Counted from the first letter of the stretch, positions 17,900-27,760 are shown. The stretch: DNA of 64,000 nt from Nocardioides ginsengisegetis (GCF_014138045.1 NZ_JACGXA010000001.1:2837001-2901000); one strand, 5' to 3'. Program-made: numbers and translations. Notes: generated by a model from the letters alone, not told the origin.

Positions 17900-18375
17900 C
17901 CAAGCGACTGACCCACGACCTGACCTACGACGCCCCGCTGGCCGACGTGGCCGCGATGCTGGTCGACCCCGCCTTCCGCGAGGAGGTCTGCGCCTACCAG
18001 GGCGTGGTCCGGTCGAACGTCACCGTGCACCCCAACGGCGCCGGCACCGAGGTCGTCATCGACCAGGTCCAGGCCGCCCAGGGCATCCCGTCGTTCGCGA
18101 AGAAGTTCGTCGGCGACGAGATCAACATCGTCCAGAGCGAGAGCTGGGCCGGCGACGAGGCGCGGATCCACGTGACGATCCCGGGCAAGCCCGGCGAGAT
18201 GAGCGGCACCGCCACGCTGCGCGAGTCGGGCGGGCGCACGACCGAGACGGTGAGCCTGGACATCAAGGTCAACATCCCGCTCGTGGGCGGCAAGATCGAG
18301 GGCCTGATCTCCGACCTGCTGCTCAAGGCGCTCAGGGCCGAGAACAAGGTCGGGAACGACTACCTGTCGCGCTGA
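17896..18375 (+). CDS. DUF2505 domain protein (second of a tandem pair)
   Basis: This 159-residue paralogue of the preceding protein shares the LTYDAPLADVAAMLVDPAFRE opening in spaced form, the PSFAKKFVGDE segment and the IPLVGGKIEG C-terminal motif. GAAGGGGAACCG precedes the ATG, which overlaps the previous stop (ATGA). The pair looks like a local duplication kept as one operon, perhaps forming a heterodimer; that is inference. The end overlaps a small convergent membrane-protein gene by 16 bp. Confidence 0.8.
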   Translation: MTKRLTHDLTYDAPLADVAAMLVDPAFREEVCAYQGVVRSNVTVHPNGAGTEVVIDQVQAAQGIPSFAKKFVGDEINIVQSESWAGDEARIHVTIPGKPGEMSGTATLRESGGRTTETVSLDIKVNIPLVGGKIEGLISDLLLKALRAENKVGNDYLSR

Positions 18376-18554
18376 CCCTCCGCCCGGGCCTCCTGCTCGC
18401 CCGCCTCGCGCGCATCCTGCCTGCGACGTACGGCGACCACAGCCCCGAGCACCACGAAGGGACCGAACGCGAGGGCGAGGGTCAACGCCTTCTCGTGCGG
18501 GTGCAGCGCGCCCATGTGGAGGGCCGTCACGAGGGTGATCAGGAGGTCGTTCAT
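18360..18554 (-). CDS. Small two-helix membrane protein
   Basis: This 64-residue frame starts MNDLLITLVTALHMGALHPH and contains a second hydrophobic stretch (ALTLALAFGPFVVLGAVVAV). A charged, Arg/Glu-rich tail follows. The composition is plausible for a small inner-membrane protein with two helices and a cytoplasmic tail. No family is recognised. It overlaps the convergent DUF2505 gene by 16 bp. Support rests on length, hydrophobic pattern and the otherwise empty strand. Confidence 0.5.
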   Translation of the reverse strand: MNDLLITLVTALHMGALHPHEKALTLALAFGPFVVLGAVVAVRRRQDAREAGEQEARAEGQRDR

Positions 18555-18688
18555 CGCGCCCCCAGTCTGCCCGACGGGCTCCCGGTCCAGACCGCCGCGG
18601 GTGCCCGCGTGACGCCGCTCACGGTCGCTCGTTCAGGCGATCGGACCCGGCAATTCGGACCGGGTCACGACTCGGAAGGTCCACCACC

Positions 18689-18838
18689 ATGAAGCGCATC
18701 GCCGCCCTCGTCGTCCTCACCGCTGCCGCCTCCCTGGTCAGCCTCGCGCCGGCCCAGGCCGACCCGAGCGTCTGCTTCACCTACAACATCAGCGTCAACG
18801 GACAGGGCCAGGCCGGCACCCAGTGCCTCCCCGCCTGA
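18689..18838 (+). CDS. Tiny secreted peptide (49 residues, two cysteines)
   Basis: A GGAAGG ribosome site precedes an ATG that opens a typical Sec signal peptide (MKRIAALVVLTAAASLVSLA, cleavage after AQA at residue 24). The mature part is only 25 residues, starting DPSVCF and ending GTQCLPA, with Cys29 and Cys46 able to form one disulfide. A perfect 15-bp terminator hairpin follows 15 bp after the stop, so the gene is its own transcription unit. It looks like one of the short secreted peptides seen in actinobacteria; the function is unknown. Confidence 0.75.
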   Translation: MKRIAALVVLTAAASLVSLAPAQADPSVCFTYNISVNGQGQAGTQCLPA

Positions 18839-18853
18839 CCTGACCACCCACGT

Positions 18854-18888
18854 CACAGGGCCCGGACCGACTCGGTCCGGGCCCTGTG
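18854..18888 (+). terminator. Perfect 15-bp stem-loop terminator
   Basis: CACAGGGCCCGGACC (18854-18868) and GGTCCGGGCCCTGTG (18874-18888) pair without mismatch around the loop GACTC. There is no T-run, as usual in high-GC actinobacteria. It ends the tiny secreted-peptide gene. Confidence 0.85.
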
Positions 18889-18982
18889 CGCTTCCTCACC
18901 GCCCGAGCAGGAACAGCCGGGGGGACGCAGGAGGTTCTTACAAGGTTCAACGAACTGCCCCCGTCCCACGAGGAGAACCCGC

Positions 18983-20053
18983 ATGGCTGACCTGTTCGAA
19001 GACCTCCAGACCCCCGCCTGGCGCCTGCGCAACCGCCTCGTCATGGCTCCCCTGACCCGCAACCGGGCCGACGCGGGCGGCGTGCCCGGCGACCTCGCGG
19101 TCGAGTACTACGGCCAGCGCGCCACCGCCGGCCTGATCGTCACCGAGGGCACGCAGCCCTCCGCCGTCGGCCAGGGCTACCCCAACACTCCCGGCCTGCA
19201 CTCCGCCGAGCAGGTCGCCGGCTGGAGCCGCGTCGCCGAGGCCGTGCACGACCGCGGTGGGCGCATCGTGGCCCAGCTGATGCACGCCGGCCGCGTCTCG
19301 CACCCCGACAACACCGGCGGCCTGGGCAGCATCGCCCCGAGCGCGCTCGCCGCACCCGGTGAGATGTTCACCCCCACCGGACCGAAGCCGCACCCGGTCC
19401 CCCGCGCCTTGGAGACCGACGAGATCGCCGGCGTCGTCGAGGAGTTCGTGCAGGCCGCGCGCAACGCGGTCGAGGCCGGTCTCGACGGTGTCGAGGTGCA
19501 CGCCGCCAACGGCTACCTGATCCACCAGTTCCTCGCGCCCGGCTCCAACGAGCGGACCGACCAGTACGGCGGCTCGCCCGAGGGCCGTGCCCGCTTCGCC
19601 ATCGAGGTGACCCGCGCGGTCGCCGAGGCGATCGGCCCGGACCGCGTCGGTATCCGGATCTCCCCCGCGCACAACATCCAGGGCGCCACCGAGGAGGACC
19701 CCGCCGACGTCGAGGCGACGTACGGCGCCCTCGTCGAGGCCATCGCGCCGCTCGGCCTGGCCTACCTCAGCGTGCTCGCCGACCCGCGCCAGGACCTGGT
19801 GCAGCGGCTGCGCAAGGACTTCGGCGGCGTCTTCGTCGTCAACGACGGCTTCGGCAGCATCACCACGCGCGAGGACGCCCAGGCGATCCTCGATGACGAC
19901 CTCGGCGACGCCGTGGCCGTGGGCCGGCTGTTCCTGGCCAACCCCGACCTGCCGCGTCGCTGGGAGACCGGCGCCGAGCTGAACGAGCCCAACCCGGCCA
20001 CGTTCTACGGCGGCGGCGCCGAGGGCTACACGGACTACCCGACCCTCGACTGA
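18983..20053 (+). CDS. Old Yellow Enzyme family ene-reductase (NADH:flavin oxidoreductase)
   Basis: This 356-residue TIM-barrel flavoprotein is close to NemA/XenB-type alkene reductases. It shows MAPLTRNRAD near the N-terminus, the substrate-binding HAAN motif in GVEVHAANGYLIHQFL, and NDGF and VGRLFLANPDLPRR phosphate-binding segments near the C-terminus. Such enzymes use FMN and NAD(P)H to reduce activated C=C bonds or nitro groups of electrophiles. A GAGGAG ribosome site precedes the ATG. A short GTTC-AAC-GAAC palindrome lies just upstream near 18944. A strong terminator follows. Confidence 0.95.
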   Translation: MADLFEDLQTPAWRLRNRLVMAPLTRNRADAGGVPGDLAVEYYGQRATAGLIVTEGTQPSAVGQGYPNTPGLHSAEQVAGWSRVAEAVHDRGGRIVAQLMHAGRVSHPDNTGGLGSIAPSALAAPGEMFTPTGPKPHPVPRALETDEIAGVVEEFVQAARNAVEAGLDGVEVHAANGYLIHQFLAPGSNERTDQYGGSPEGRARFAIEVTRAVAEAIGPDRVGIRISPAHNIQGATEEDPADVEATYGALVEAIAPLGLAYLSVLADPRQDLVQRLRKDFGGVFVVNDGFGSITTREDAQAILDDDLGDAVAVGRLFLANPDLPRRWETGAELNEPNPATFYGGGAEGYTDYPTLD

Positions 20054-20064
20054 GCTCGCACGAC

Positions 20065-20107
20065 ACGACGAAGCCCCCACCGGCACAGCCGGCGGGGGCT
20101 TCGTCGT
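20065..20107 (+). terminator. Stem-loop terminator after the ene-reductase gene
   Basis: ACGACGAAGCCCCC and GGGGGCTTCGTCGT pair over 14 bp, extended inward by CCGGC/GCCGG, around ACA. The same sequence recurs at 20319-20358. Confidence 0.88.
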
Positions 20108-20318
20108 CCAGACGGGGTCGGCTGGCGGGCGCCGCGTAGCCGCGAACGTCGGAACCACCGGTTAACCGGCGATTCCGCCAGCGAGAGTGCGCAGGATCAT
20201 CACCGGGCGCCCCGAAATGATGATGCTGCGCACACAGCAGCCCAGTTCCCCGTCCAGGGGCGCCACGCGCGCGGGCGCCACAGTCAGCCTCAGGAAGTTG
20301 CCCCGACTCGACGAGCAG
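20108..20318. repeat. Inverted-repeat cluster between two terminators, with 25-bp repeat copy 2
   Basis: No gene is visible. The stretch holds GCTGGCGG (20121-20128) paired with CCGCCAGC (20175-20182), the palindrome CCGGTTAACCGG (20158-20169), and a stem-loop. The stem-loop arms 20188-20202 (TGCGCAGGATCATCA) and 20218-20232 match at 14 of 15 positions. The second copy of the 25-bp repeat follows (20262-20286). GCGCCGCGTAGCCG (20129-20142) is shared with 10979-10992. It looks like a landing zone for small dispersed repeats. Confidence 0.65.
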
Positions 20319-20358
20319 AACGAAGCCCCCACCGGCACAGCCGGCGGGGGCTTCGTCG
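20319..20358 (-). terminator. Stem-loop terminator after pruA
   Basis: ACGAAGCCCCCACCGGC pairs with GCCGGCGGGGGCTTCGT (one internal A/C mismatch), 15 bp past the pruA stop on the minus strand. It is sequence-identical over its stem to the terminator at 20065-20107. Confidence 0.85.
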
Positions 20359-20372
20359 TACGTCAGGAACGC

Positions 20373-22013
<1,641 letters not shown>

Positions 22014-22052
22014 AGCGACCTCACGGGGGCAACGCCGAGTCGAGGAAAGGGG

Positions 22053-22466
22053 CTACAGCAGGTCGCGGATCTCCTGGGTGGCGAACCACGCGAGCTCGGC
22101 GTCCTCGTCGGGACCCTCCGGTCCCCAGTCGCTCGTGTCGACGTGGGCGGAGGCGACGTTCTTCCACGGCACGTCCGCCGCGACGTCGACCAGCGTCGGG
22201 TCGTCGCCGGGCACGGGCACCACCGACGGCACGTCGGCGGCGAGCACGAAACGCCGCGGCAGGTCACCGCTCCCCCGCAGCCCGGCCGAGGTGCCGCCGG
22301 CGGCCATCAGCGCGGCGTACTCCCAGCCCTCGTCGTCGCCCTCGGGCCACTCGGCGCGCAGCGCGTCGGTGACGGCGTGCGCGCGCAGCGGCCCGTCGAG
22401 ACGGCCGTCGGCGACCAGCGCCGCGAGCGAGGTCGAGGTCAGGGGCACGTAGACGCGGACGCTCAT
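22053..22466 (-). CDS. Conserved actinobacterial hypothetical protein (DUF6912-like)
   Basis: This 137-residue acidic protein starts MSVRVYVPLTSTSLAALVADG. That opening is typical of a conserved actinobacterial family of unknown function. No catalytic motif, signal peptide or membrane segment is visible. The ATG overlaps the stop of the WS/DGAT gene (ATGA), so it is translated with the acyltransferase. Whether it works with that enzyme is unknown. Confidence 0.7.
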   Translation of the reverse strand: MSVRVYVPLTSTSLAALVADGRLDGPLRAHAVTDALRAEWPEGDDEGWEYAALMAAGGTSAGLRGSGDLPRRFVLAADVPSVVPVPGDDPTLVDVAADVPWKNVASAHVDTSDWGPEGPDEDAELAWFATQEIRDLL

Positions 22467-23920
22467 GGGGCCGGGGTCGCCTTCCTGGGGGCCTTCTTCT
22501 TCCGGCCGCGCGGGACCCGCGGGCGTGCGCCGGTCGCCGTGTCGAGCAGCTCGTCCAGCGCCTCACGCAGGCAGGTCGCCAGGAGCTCCGCGTCGGGCAG
22601 CAGGTCCCGGTCGGCGGTGAGTCCGTAGTAGACGCCGCCGTCGTACGACGTCACCCCGATCGCCAGCGGGTGCCCGGGCAGCAGCGGGTGGACGGGGTAG
22701 GTCGCGACCATGCGTGCGCCTGCGGCGTAGAGCGGCGACTGCGGGCCGGGCACGTTGGTGACGCTGAGCTGGTAGCCGCGGCGCAGCTCGGCCGCCGCCA
22801 CCCTGGCCCCGATCGCGTGGAACGTCGTCGGCGCGAAGCCGGCGATGCCCGCGAGCCGGTTGGCGGCGACGGCGCGGCCGGTGTCCTTGTGGGCCTGGAA
22901 GGAGTAGGACACCTGGTGGAGGCGGACCACCGGGCTGGACTCCCCGATGGGCAGGTCCACGAAGTGCGCGGCGATCTGGCTGCCGAGAGACGTTGCCTCG
23001 AGCTCCTGGTCGATCACCGAGATCGGCACCACGGCGTGCACCTGGCGCATGCCGTGCATCGACTCGCTGCGGGTCATCAGCCAGCTGCGGAGCGCCCCGG
23101 TGATGGTGGCCAGGATGACGTCGTTCACCGTGCCGCCGTGGGCGTTGCGGACGGTGCGGTAGTCGGCCAGCTCGGTGCGGACGGCGACCACGCGGCGCTG
23201 CAGCGACAGCGGCCCGGTCACCGGGTAGGGGCGCGACGGGCGCCGGCCGGTCAGGGCGTTGACCACGCCGCTCGCCCGCTGCGCCGCGGCGTCGGTGCCG
23301 CGCAGCACGGCACCGGTCCGGCTGCGGATCGTGGCCGCGACGGTGCGCGGCTGGGTCAGCGAGTCGCGCACGGCATCGGCGAGCAGTCCGCCCTGGGTGA
23401 CGCGCGGGCCGGGCCGCCACTCGTCGCCCCCGAGCTCCTTGGGGGTCTCCCCGACGTCGAGCAGGACCTGGCCGAGGTCGACGGTGTCGACGCCGTCGAC
23501 CAGGACCTCGTGGGACTTCGACAGCAGCGCGACCTGGCCGCCCTCGAGGCCCTCGACGAAGTACATCTCCCACAGCGGCCGGGACCGGTCAAGGGGCCGC
23601 GACACGATCCGGCCGACCAGCTCGAGCAGCTGCTCGAGGGTGCCCGGGCGCGGCAGCGCGGAGCGGCGTACGTGGTAGCCGAGGTCGAAGTTCTCGTCGT
23701 CGACCCAGACCGGGTTGGCCAGTCGTCCGGGGATCGACTGGATCCGCTGGCGGTAGCGCGGCACGAAGGAGATGCGGTCCCGGATCAGCTCCACGAGCCG
23801 GTCGTGGTCGAAGCCCGAGTCGCCCGGGTCGAAGATCTCGACCGTGGCGTTGTGCATCGGCGTCGCGGCGGACTCTGCCGCCAGCAACGCCAGGTCGCGC
23901 GGCCGGAGCCGCTCGGTCAT
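22463..23920 (-). CDS. Wax ester synthase/diacylglycerol acyltransferase (WS/DGAT) with altered active-site motif
   Basis: This 485-residue protein aligns with bacterial WS/DGAT enzymes, which join acyl-CoA to diacylglycerol or fatty alcohol for storage lipid. It has RPLWEMYFVEGL and a C-terminal NVPGPQSPLYAAG motif. The canonical HHxxxDG reads HEVLVDG here (His137, Glu138, Asp142, Gly143), so the second, catalytic histidine is Glu. The enzyme may be inactive or have another acyl-transfer role. The tail is rich in Lys/Arg/Pro. AAAGGG precedes the ATG. It is coupled to a DUF6912-like gene downstream. Confidence 0.88.
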   Translation of the reverse strand: MTERLRPRDLALLAAESAATPMHNATVEIFDPGDSGFDHDRLVELIRDRISFVPRYRQRIQSIPGRLANPVWVDDENFDLGYHVRRSALPRPGTLEQLLELVGRIVSRPLDRSRPLWEMYFVEGLEGGQVALLSKSHEVLVDGVDTVDLGQVLLDVGETPKELGGDEWRPGPRVTQGGLLADAVRDSLTQPRTVAATIRSRTGAVLRGTDAAAQRASGVVNALTGRRPSRPYPVTGPLSLQRRVVAVRTELADYRTVRNAHGGTVNDVILATITGALRSWLMTRSESMHGMRQVHAVVPISVIDQELEATSLGSQIAAHFVDLPIGESSPVVRLHQVSYSFQAHKDTGRAVAANRLAGIAGFAPTTFHAIGARVAAAELRRGYQLSVTNVPGPQSPLYAAGARMVATYPVHPLLPGHPLAIGVTSYDGGVYYGLTADRDLLPDAELLATCLREALDELLDTATGARPRVPRGRKKKAPRKATPAP

Positions 23921-24080
23921 CTGGAAGCCCTTTCCTCGGTGCGCGTCGGCGTCTCGCCGGGGTCCCCGGCGTGACGGCTTGCTCAACGTGGGATTCTGGC
24001 AGAGGTGACGCCCCGAGCGGGCTCCAGTCCCACGTGCAGCCGCGTGCCGTCGAGCACGTCCCGACCCTGTTAGGAACCCG

Positions 24081-24437
24081 ATGCGCCGGATCCTCGCCAC
24101 CGTGGCGGTCCTCCTCGCCCTGCCCGTCCTCGTCTCCTGCGGCGGGGGCGACTCCTCGTCGGGCGACGCCCCGACGAAGACGATCGAGGTCACCATCAAC
24201 GGCGACTCGGTGACGCCCAACGGCGACCGCATCGTGATCGACCACGGCCAGACGGTCGAGCTGGTCGTCAAGGCCGACAAGCCGGGCGAGATCCACGTGC
24301 ACTCGACGCCGGAGCAGGAGTTCGAGTACGGCGCCGGCACCACCACCCTGACCGTGAAGAACCTCGACAAGCCCGGCATCGTCGACATCGAGTCGCACTC
24401 GCTGGAGAAGACGATCGTCCAGCTCGAGATCCGCTGA
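24081..24437 (+). CDS. Cupredoxin-like lipoprotein
   Basis: This 118-residue protein has a lipoprotein signal peptide with lipobox LVSC (Cys20), then a glycine/serine linker and a small beta-sandwich domain of EfeO/cupredoxin type. HVHSTPEQEFEYGAG and a final HSLEKTIVQLEIR are visible. Histidines are present but no clear Cys-Met copper ligand set, so metal binding is uncertain. An AGGA ribosome site precedes the ATG. The next gene starts one base after the stop, so they form a pair; this is presumably the extracytoplasmic partner of that membrane protein. Confidence 0.8.
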   Translation: MRRILATVAVLLALPVLVSCGGGDSSSGDAPTKTIEVTINGDSVTPNGDRIVIDHGQTVELVVKADKPGEIHVHSTPEQEFEYGAGTTTLTVKNLDKPGIVDIESHSLEKTIVQLEIR

Positions 24438-24438
24438 C

Positions 24439-25788
24439 GTGCCGTCCGGGGTGTTCGCCTCCCACGCGGACAAGCTGACCTTCGCCCACGGCATCGGCGG
24501 GGCCAAGGACCTGCCGGTCTCGCCCGAGCTGGCCATCGCCGGCGCGGTCGCCGCGCTCACCGTCTCGTTCACCGTCCTCGCGGTCGCCTGGCGCAACCCG
24601 CGCTACGACGAGGCGACGAGCGGCCGTCCGGCGCCGTCGTGGCTGTCGGCCGTCGTGGACTCCGCCGCCTGGCGCGTCGGCCTGCGGGTGCTGGGCTTCG
24701 TGGTCTTCCTCTACGCCGCGATGGCGGCCGTCCTCGGCAAGGACCTCCTCACCAACCCGTTCTTCGGCATGTACTACGTCTGGTGGTGGGTCGGGCTGGT
24801 CCCGGCGTCCTTCCTCCTCGGCCCGGTCTGGAAGGCGATCAGCCCGGTTCGCACGATCAACCTGGCCTTCGCCCGGCTCTCGGGCAGCGACCCCGACGAG
24901 GGCGTCTTCACCTACCCCGAACGGCTCGGCCACTGGCCCGCCGCGGTCGGCCTCTTCGCCTTCGTGTGGATGGAGCTGGTCTACCCCTTCAGCACCGAGC
25001 TCGGCCCGGTGCGGCTGTGGAGCGCCGTCTACGTGGCGGTCATGCTCATCGGCGGTGCACTGTTCGGCTCGACCTTCTACGAGCGGGCGGACCCCTTCGA
25101 GGTCTACTCCTCGCTGGTCGGGAAGATGTCGGTCTTCGGGCGGCGCGGGCAGCAGCTGGTGCTGCGCAGCCCGCTGGCCAACCTCGACACCGTGGTCGTC
25201 CGGCCGGGCCTCGTCGCGGTCGTGGCGGTGCTCTTCGGCAGCACGGCCTTCGACTCGTTCAAGGACTCCTCGCCGTGGGTCCGCTTCGTTCAGTCGACCG
25301 ACCAGTCGACGTACCTGTTGAACAACCTGGCCCTGCTGGTGTTCTGCGTGGGGGTCGGGCTCGTCTTCTCGCTCGGCTGCGTGCTCACCGGGATCGGCGA
25401 CGACCTGCGGCACCGCGAGCTGCCCAACCGGTTCGCCCACTCGGTGGTGCCGATCGTGGTCGGCTACGTCGTGGCGCACTACCTGACCTACCTCGTCGAG
25501 GTCGGCCAGCAGACGCTGATCCAGGCGAGCGACCCGTTCAGCGACGGCAGCAACTACCTCGGCACCGCCGACCTCACCGTCAACTACGGGCTGTCCTACC
25601 ACCCGACGTTCCTGGCCACCACGAAGGTGCTGGCCGTCGTGCTGGGCCACGTGCTGGGCGTCGTCGCGGCCCACGACCGCGCCGTGCGGGTGCTGCCCAA
25701 GCGGCACCAGCTGACCGGTCAGCTGCCGCTGCTGGTGGCGATGGTGGCCTTCACCGTCGGAGGGCTCTACCTGCTGTTCGCGGCCTGA
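24439..25788 (+). CDS. Polytopic membrane protein partner of the cupredoxin lipoprotein
   Basis: This 449-residue protein has about nine or ten hydrophobic segments, for example AIAGAVAALTVSFTVLAVAW and VVPIVVGYVVAHYLTYLVEV. It contains conserved-looking MYYVWWWVGLVPASF and GPVWKAISPVRTIN motifs in loops near the membrane face. It starts with GTG one base after the lipoprotein stop. The N-terminal FAHGIGG segment is characteristic of an uncharacterised actinobacterial membrane family. Transport or electron transfer with the cupredoxin is inference. It overlaps the convergent CpaE-like gene by 38 bp. Confidence 0.75.
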   Translation: MPSGVFASHADKLTFAHGIGGAKDLPVSPELAIAGAVAALTVSFTVLAVAWRNPRYDEATSGRPAPSWLSAVVDSAAWRVGLRVLGFVVFLYAAMAAVLGKDLLTNPFFGMYYVWWWVGLVPASFLLGPVWKAISPVRTINLAFARLSGSDPDEGVFTYPERLGHWPAAVGLFAFVWMELVYPFSTELGPVRLWSAVYVAVMLIGGALFGSTFYERADPFEVYSSLVGKMSVFGRRGQQLVLRSPLANLDTVVVRPGLVAVVAVLFGSTAFDSFKDSSPWVRFVQSTDQSTYLLNNLALLVFCVGVGLVFSLGCVLTGIGDDLRHRELPNRFAHSVVPIVVGYVVAHYLTYLVEVGQQTLIQASDPFSDGSNYLGTADLTVNYGLSYHPTFLATTKVLAVVLGHVLGVVAAHDRAVRVLPKRHQLTGQLPLLVAMVAFTVGGLYLLFAA

Positions 25789-27007
25789 CGGCCCCGGCTC
25801 CGGCCGGGACCCCGAGCACGGCGTCGACGACGCCCGCGACCGCGCGGGCCAGTGGGGAGTCACCGACCTCGGCGAGGGTCCGGCCCGCGACGAGCGCGCG
25901 GTCGGCGGTGGCGCGGTCCTCCGGGAGGAAGTGCAGGGCGGCCGAGCGGGTGAAGCCGGAGACCATCCCGGCGATGTCCTTCTGCGACCAGCCGAGGCTG
26001 GCCCGCATCCGGTTGACCACGACGTGGGGTGTCGCGTCGGTCAGCTCGCGGAGCTCGACGAGGCCGCGGGCCAGACGAGAGAGCCCGACCGGGTCGGCGT
26101 TGCCGACGACCAGCACCTCGTCCGCGACGGCCAGCGCACCCAGCGTCATCTGGTTGCGGCCCGGGCGGGAGCCGAACTCCGAGGCCGGGTCGTCCTCGAG
26201 GCTGAAGCCGGTGTCCACGACGACCTGGCCGTGGTCGCGGGCCACCTCGAGGAGGTGCTCGACCGCGCCGGCCCGGACCTCGACCCAGCGGTCGGGACGG
26301 GGCAGGCCGGTGACCACGCTCAGGTGGGCGTCGAGCCCGCGCTGGACGGAGGCGAACCGCTCCGCCAGCTGACCCGCCGTGGCGAGCCGGGCGGCCGAGA
26401 GCAGACCGGAGACCTCGTCGAGGATGCCGAGCGCCTGCGCGACGGAGCCGCCCCAGGGATCGGCGTCGACCAGCACGGTGCGCAGCCGCCGCCGGCCGAG
26501 CTCGGACGCGATCGCCGTGGCGAGGGTCGTCCGTCCCGGCGCACCGGCGGGACCCCAGACGGCCAGCACACGGCCCTCGGACGGCACGGCATCGCCGGGG
26601 TCGGGCAGCGGGACGGCCGGCCCGTCGGGGCGGGCCCGGGTCCCGTCGGGGTCCTCGGGCACCGCGGTCACGGCCTCGGGCAGCGCGTCGAGCCGGTCCT
26701 CGGCGACCAGCCAGGGGATGCCGATCCGGGAGGCGCGCAGGCGGCCGGCGTCGTCCACCCCGGCCGGCACGATCGCGACGGGCCGGACGCCGTGCTTGCG
26801 GAGGTGGTCGGTGGCGGCCAGGTCGAGGCCGGGAGCGTCCAGGCCCAGCACGGCGACGTCGGCCTGGCCCGCGGTCGCGGCCGCGAGCAGGTCGGCGACG
26901 TCGACGCAGCGCTTGAGCACCACGATGCCGGGGCTCTCCCCCAGCAGCCGCAGGGCCGGGGACTCCCAGGCGGCACCGGCCGCGACGACGAGCACGACGA
27001 CGGGCAC
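25751..27007 (-). CDS. CpaE-like ParA/MinD-family ATPase
   Basis: This 418-residue protein has an N-terminal receiver-like region without clear phospho-acceptor residues (about 1-110) and a proline-rich linker. A MinD/ParA domain follows, with a Walker A-like WGPAGAPGRTTLA motif, DADPWGGSVAQ, and VVVDTG. This matches CpaE/TadZ proteins, which position Flp/Tad pilus machinery. It follows the SAF-domain gene by 3 bp. No cpaF, tadB, tadC or pilin gene is in the window, so the pair may act in another envelope or secretion role. The start is GTG. Confidence 0.8.
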   Translation of the reverse strand: MPVVVLVVAAGAAWESPALRLLGESPGIVVLKRCVDVADLLAAATAGQADVAVLGLDAPGLDLAATDHLRKHGVRPVAIVPAGVDDAGRLRASRIGIPWLVAEDRLDALPEAVTAVPEDPDGTRARPDGPAVPLPDPGDAVPSEGRVLAVWGPAGAPGRTTLATAIASELGRRRLRTVLVDADPWGGSVAQALGILDEVSGLLSAARLATAGQLAERFASVQRGLDAHLSVVTGLPRPDRWVEVRAGAVEHLLEVARDHGQVVVDTGFSLEDDPASEFGSRPGRNQMTLGALAVADEVLVVGNADPVGLSRLARGLVELRELTDATPHVVVNRMRASLGWSQKDIAGMVSGFTRSAALHFLPEDRATADRALVAGRTLAEVGDSPLARAVAGVVDAVLGVPAGAGAVRPRTAGRALRR

Positions 27008-27010
27008 GGG

Positions 27011-27670
27011 TCAGCTCCGTCGTACGACGGTGACGACGGGGTCCTCCAGCGAGCCGAGCAGCGCGAAGAACGCCGCGGCGTCCTCCTGCGCGACGGCCAG
27101 CACCAGCTGGCGCTTGCCGGTCGTGCTGAAGCCCTCGTCGACGGGCGGGGCGTCGACGACGGTGACGCCGGACAGCGCGGGTCCATCGTTGGCGTGCCTG
27201 GCCCGGGACGCGGCGGGGACCAACCACACGTCGACCACGGAGCCCGCGTCGACCGACCCGGGCACCTGCTCGGCGTCGACCGCGACCGGCAGCTCCACGG
27301 AGTCGCTCTCCCCGGCCGTGCCGACGGCCGCGCGCGGCAGGAGCTCGCCGGCGCCCACGCCCCGGGTCAGCTCGAGGTCGGCGGGCAGCTCCTCGTCGAC
27401 GGTGAAGTAGCCCGCGAGGTCGGCGTCGTCGACGAACCGGACCCGCGTGGCGACGAGGTCGTCGGCCCGCAGGCGGTCGCCCGCACCCATGTCGGAGGCG
27501 GCCGACCAGACCTGCACGCTGTCGTCGGCGGCGGCCATCAACCTCGACCCGGCGACGACCGAGGCGGCCACGATGACGATGCCGACCCACATGCGCGGGT
27601 CACGCCAGCCGGGCGTGGCCGCGCGGGTGGCGGCGGGCGGTTCCCCGAGATCCCTGGACACGGGAGACAT
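27011..27670 (-). CDS. SAF-domain protein, CpaB-like
   Basis: This 219-residue protein has one membrane segment near the N-terminus (MWVGIVIVAASVVAGSRLM). An extracytoplasmic SAF domain follows (about residues 50-120) and then an Rcp C-like region. CpaB proteins of this type belong to Flp/Tad pilus assembly. It is adjacent to the CpaE-like gene on the same strand. ATG 27670 and ATG 27673 are both possible starts; neither has a strong ribosome site. Confidence 0.78.
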   Translation of the reverse strand: MSPVSRDLGEPPAATRAATPGWRDPRMWVGIVIVAASVVAGSRLMAAADDSVQVWSAASDMGAGDRLRADDLVATRVRFVDDADLAGYFTVDEELPADLELTRGVGAGELLPRAAVGTAGESDSVELPVAVDAEQVPGSVDAGSVVDVWLVPAASRARHANDGPALSGVTVVDAPPVDEGFSTTGKRQLVLAVAQEDAAAFFALLGSLEDPVVTVVRRS

Positions 27671-27760
27671 CATGCTCAGCGACGGCCGATCGGAAACCCC
27701 GTCCTCCACAGGCTGGGGTGGGGGCCGCCGCGCCGGGGTCCGGGATGCGACCATGGGCGC

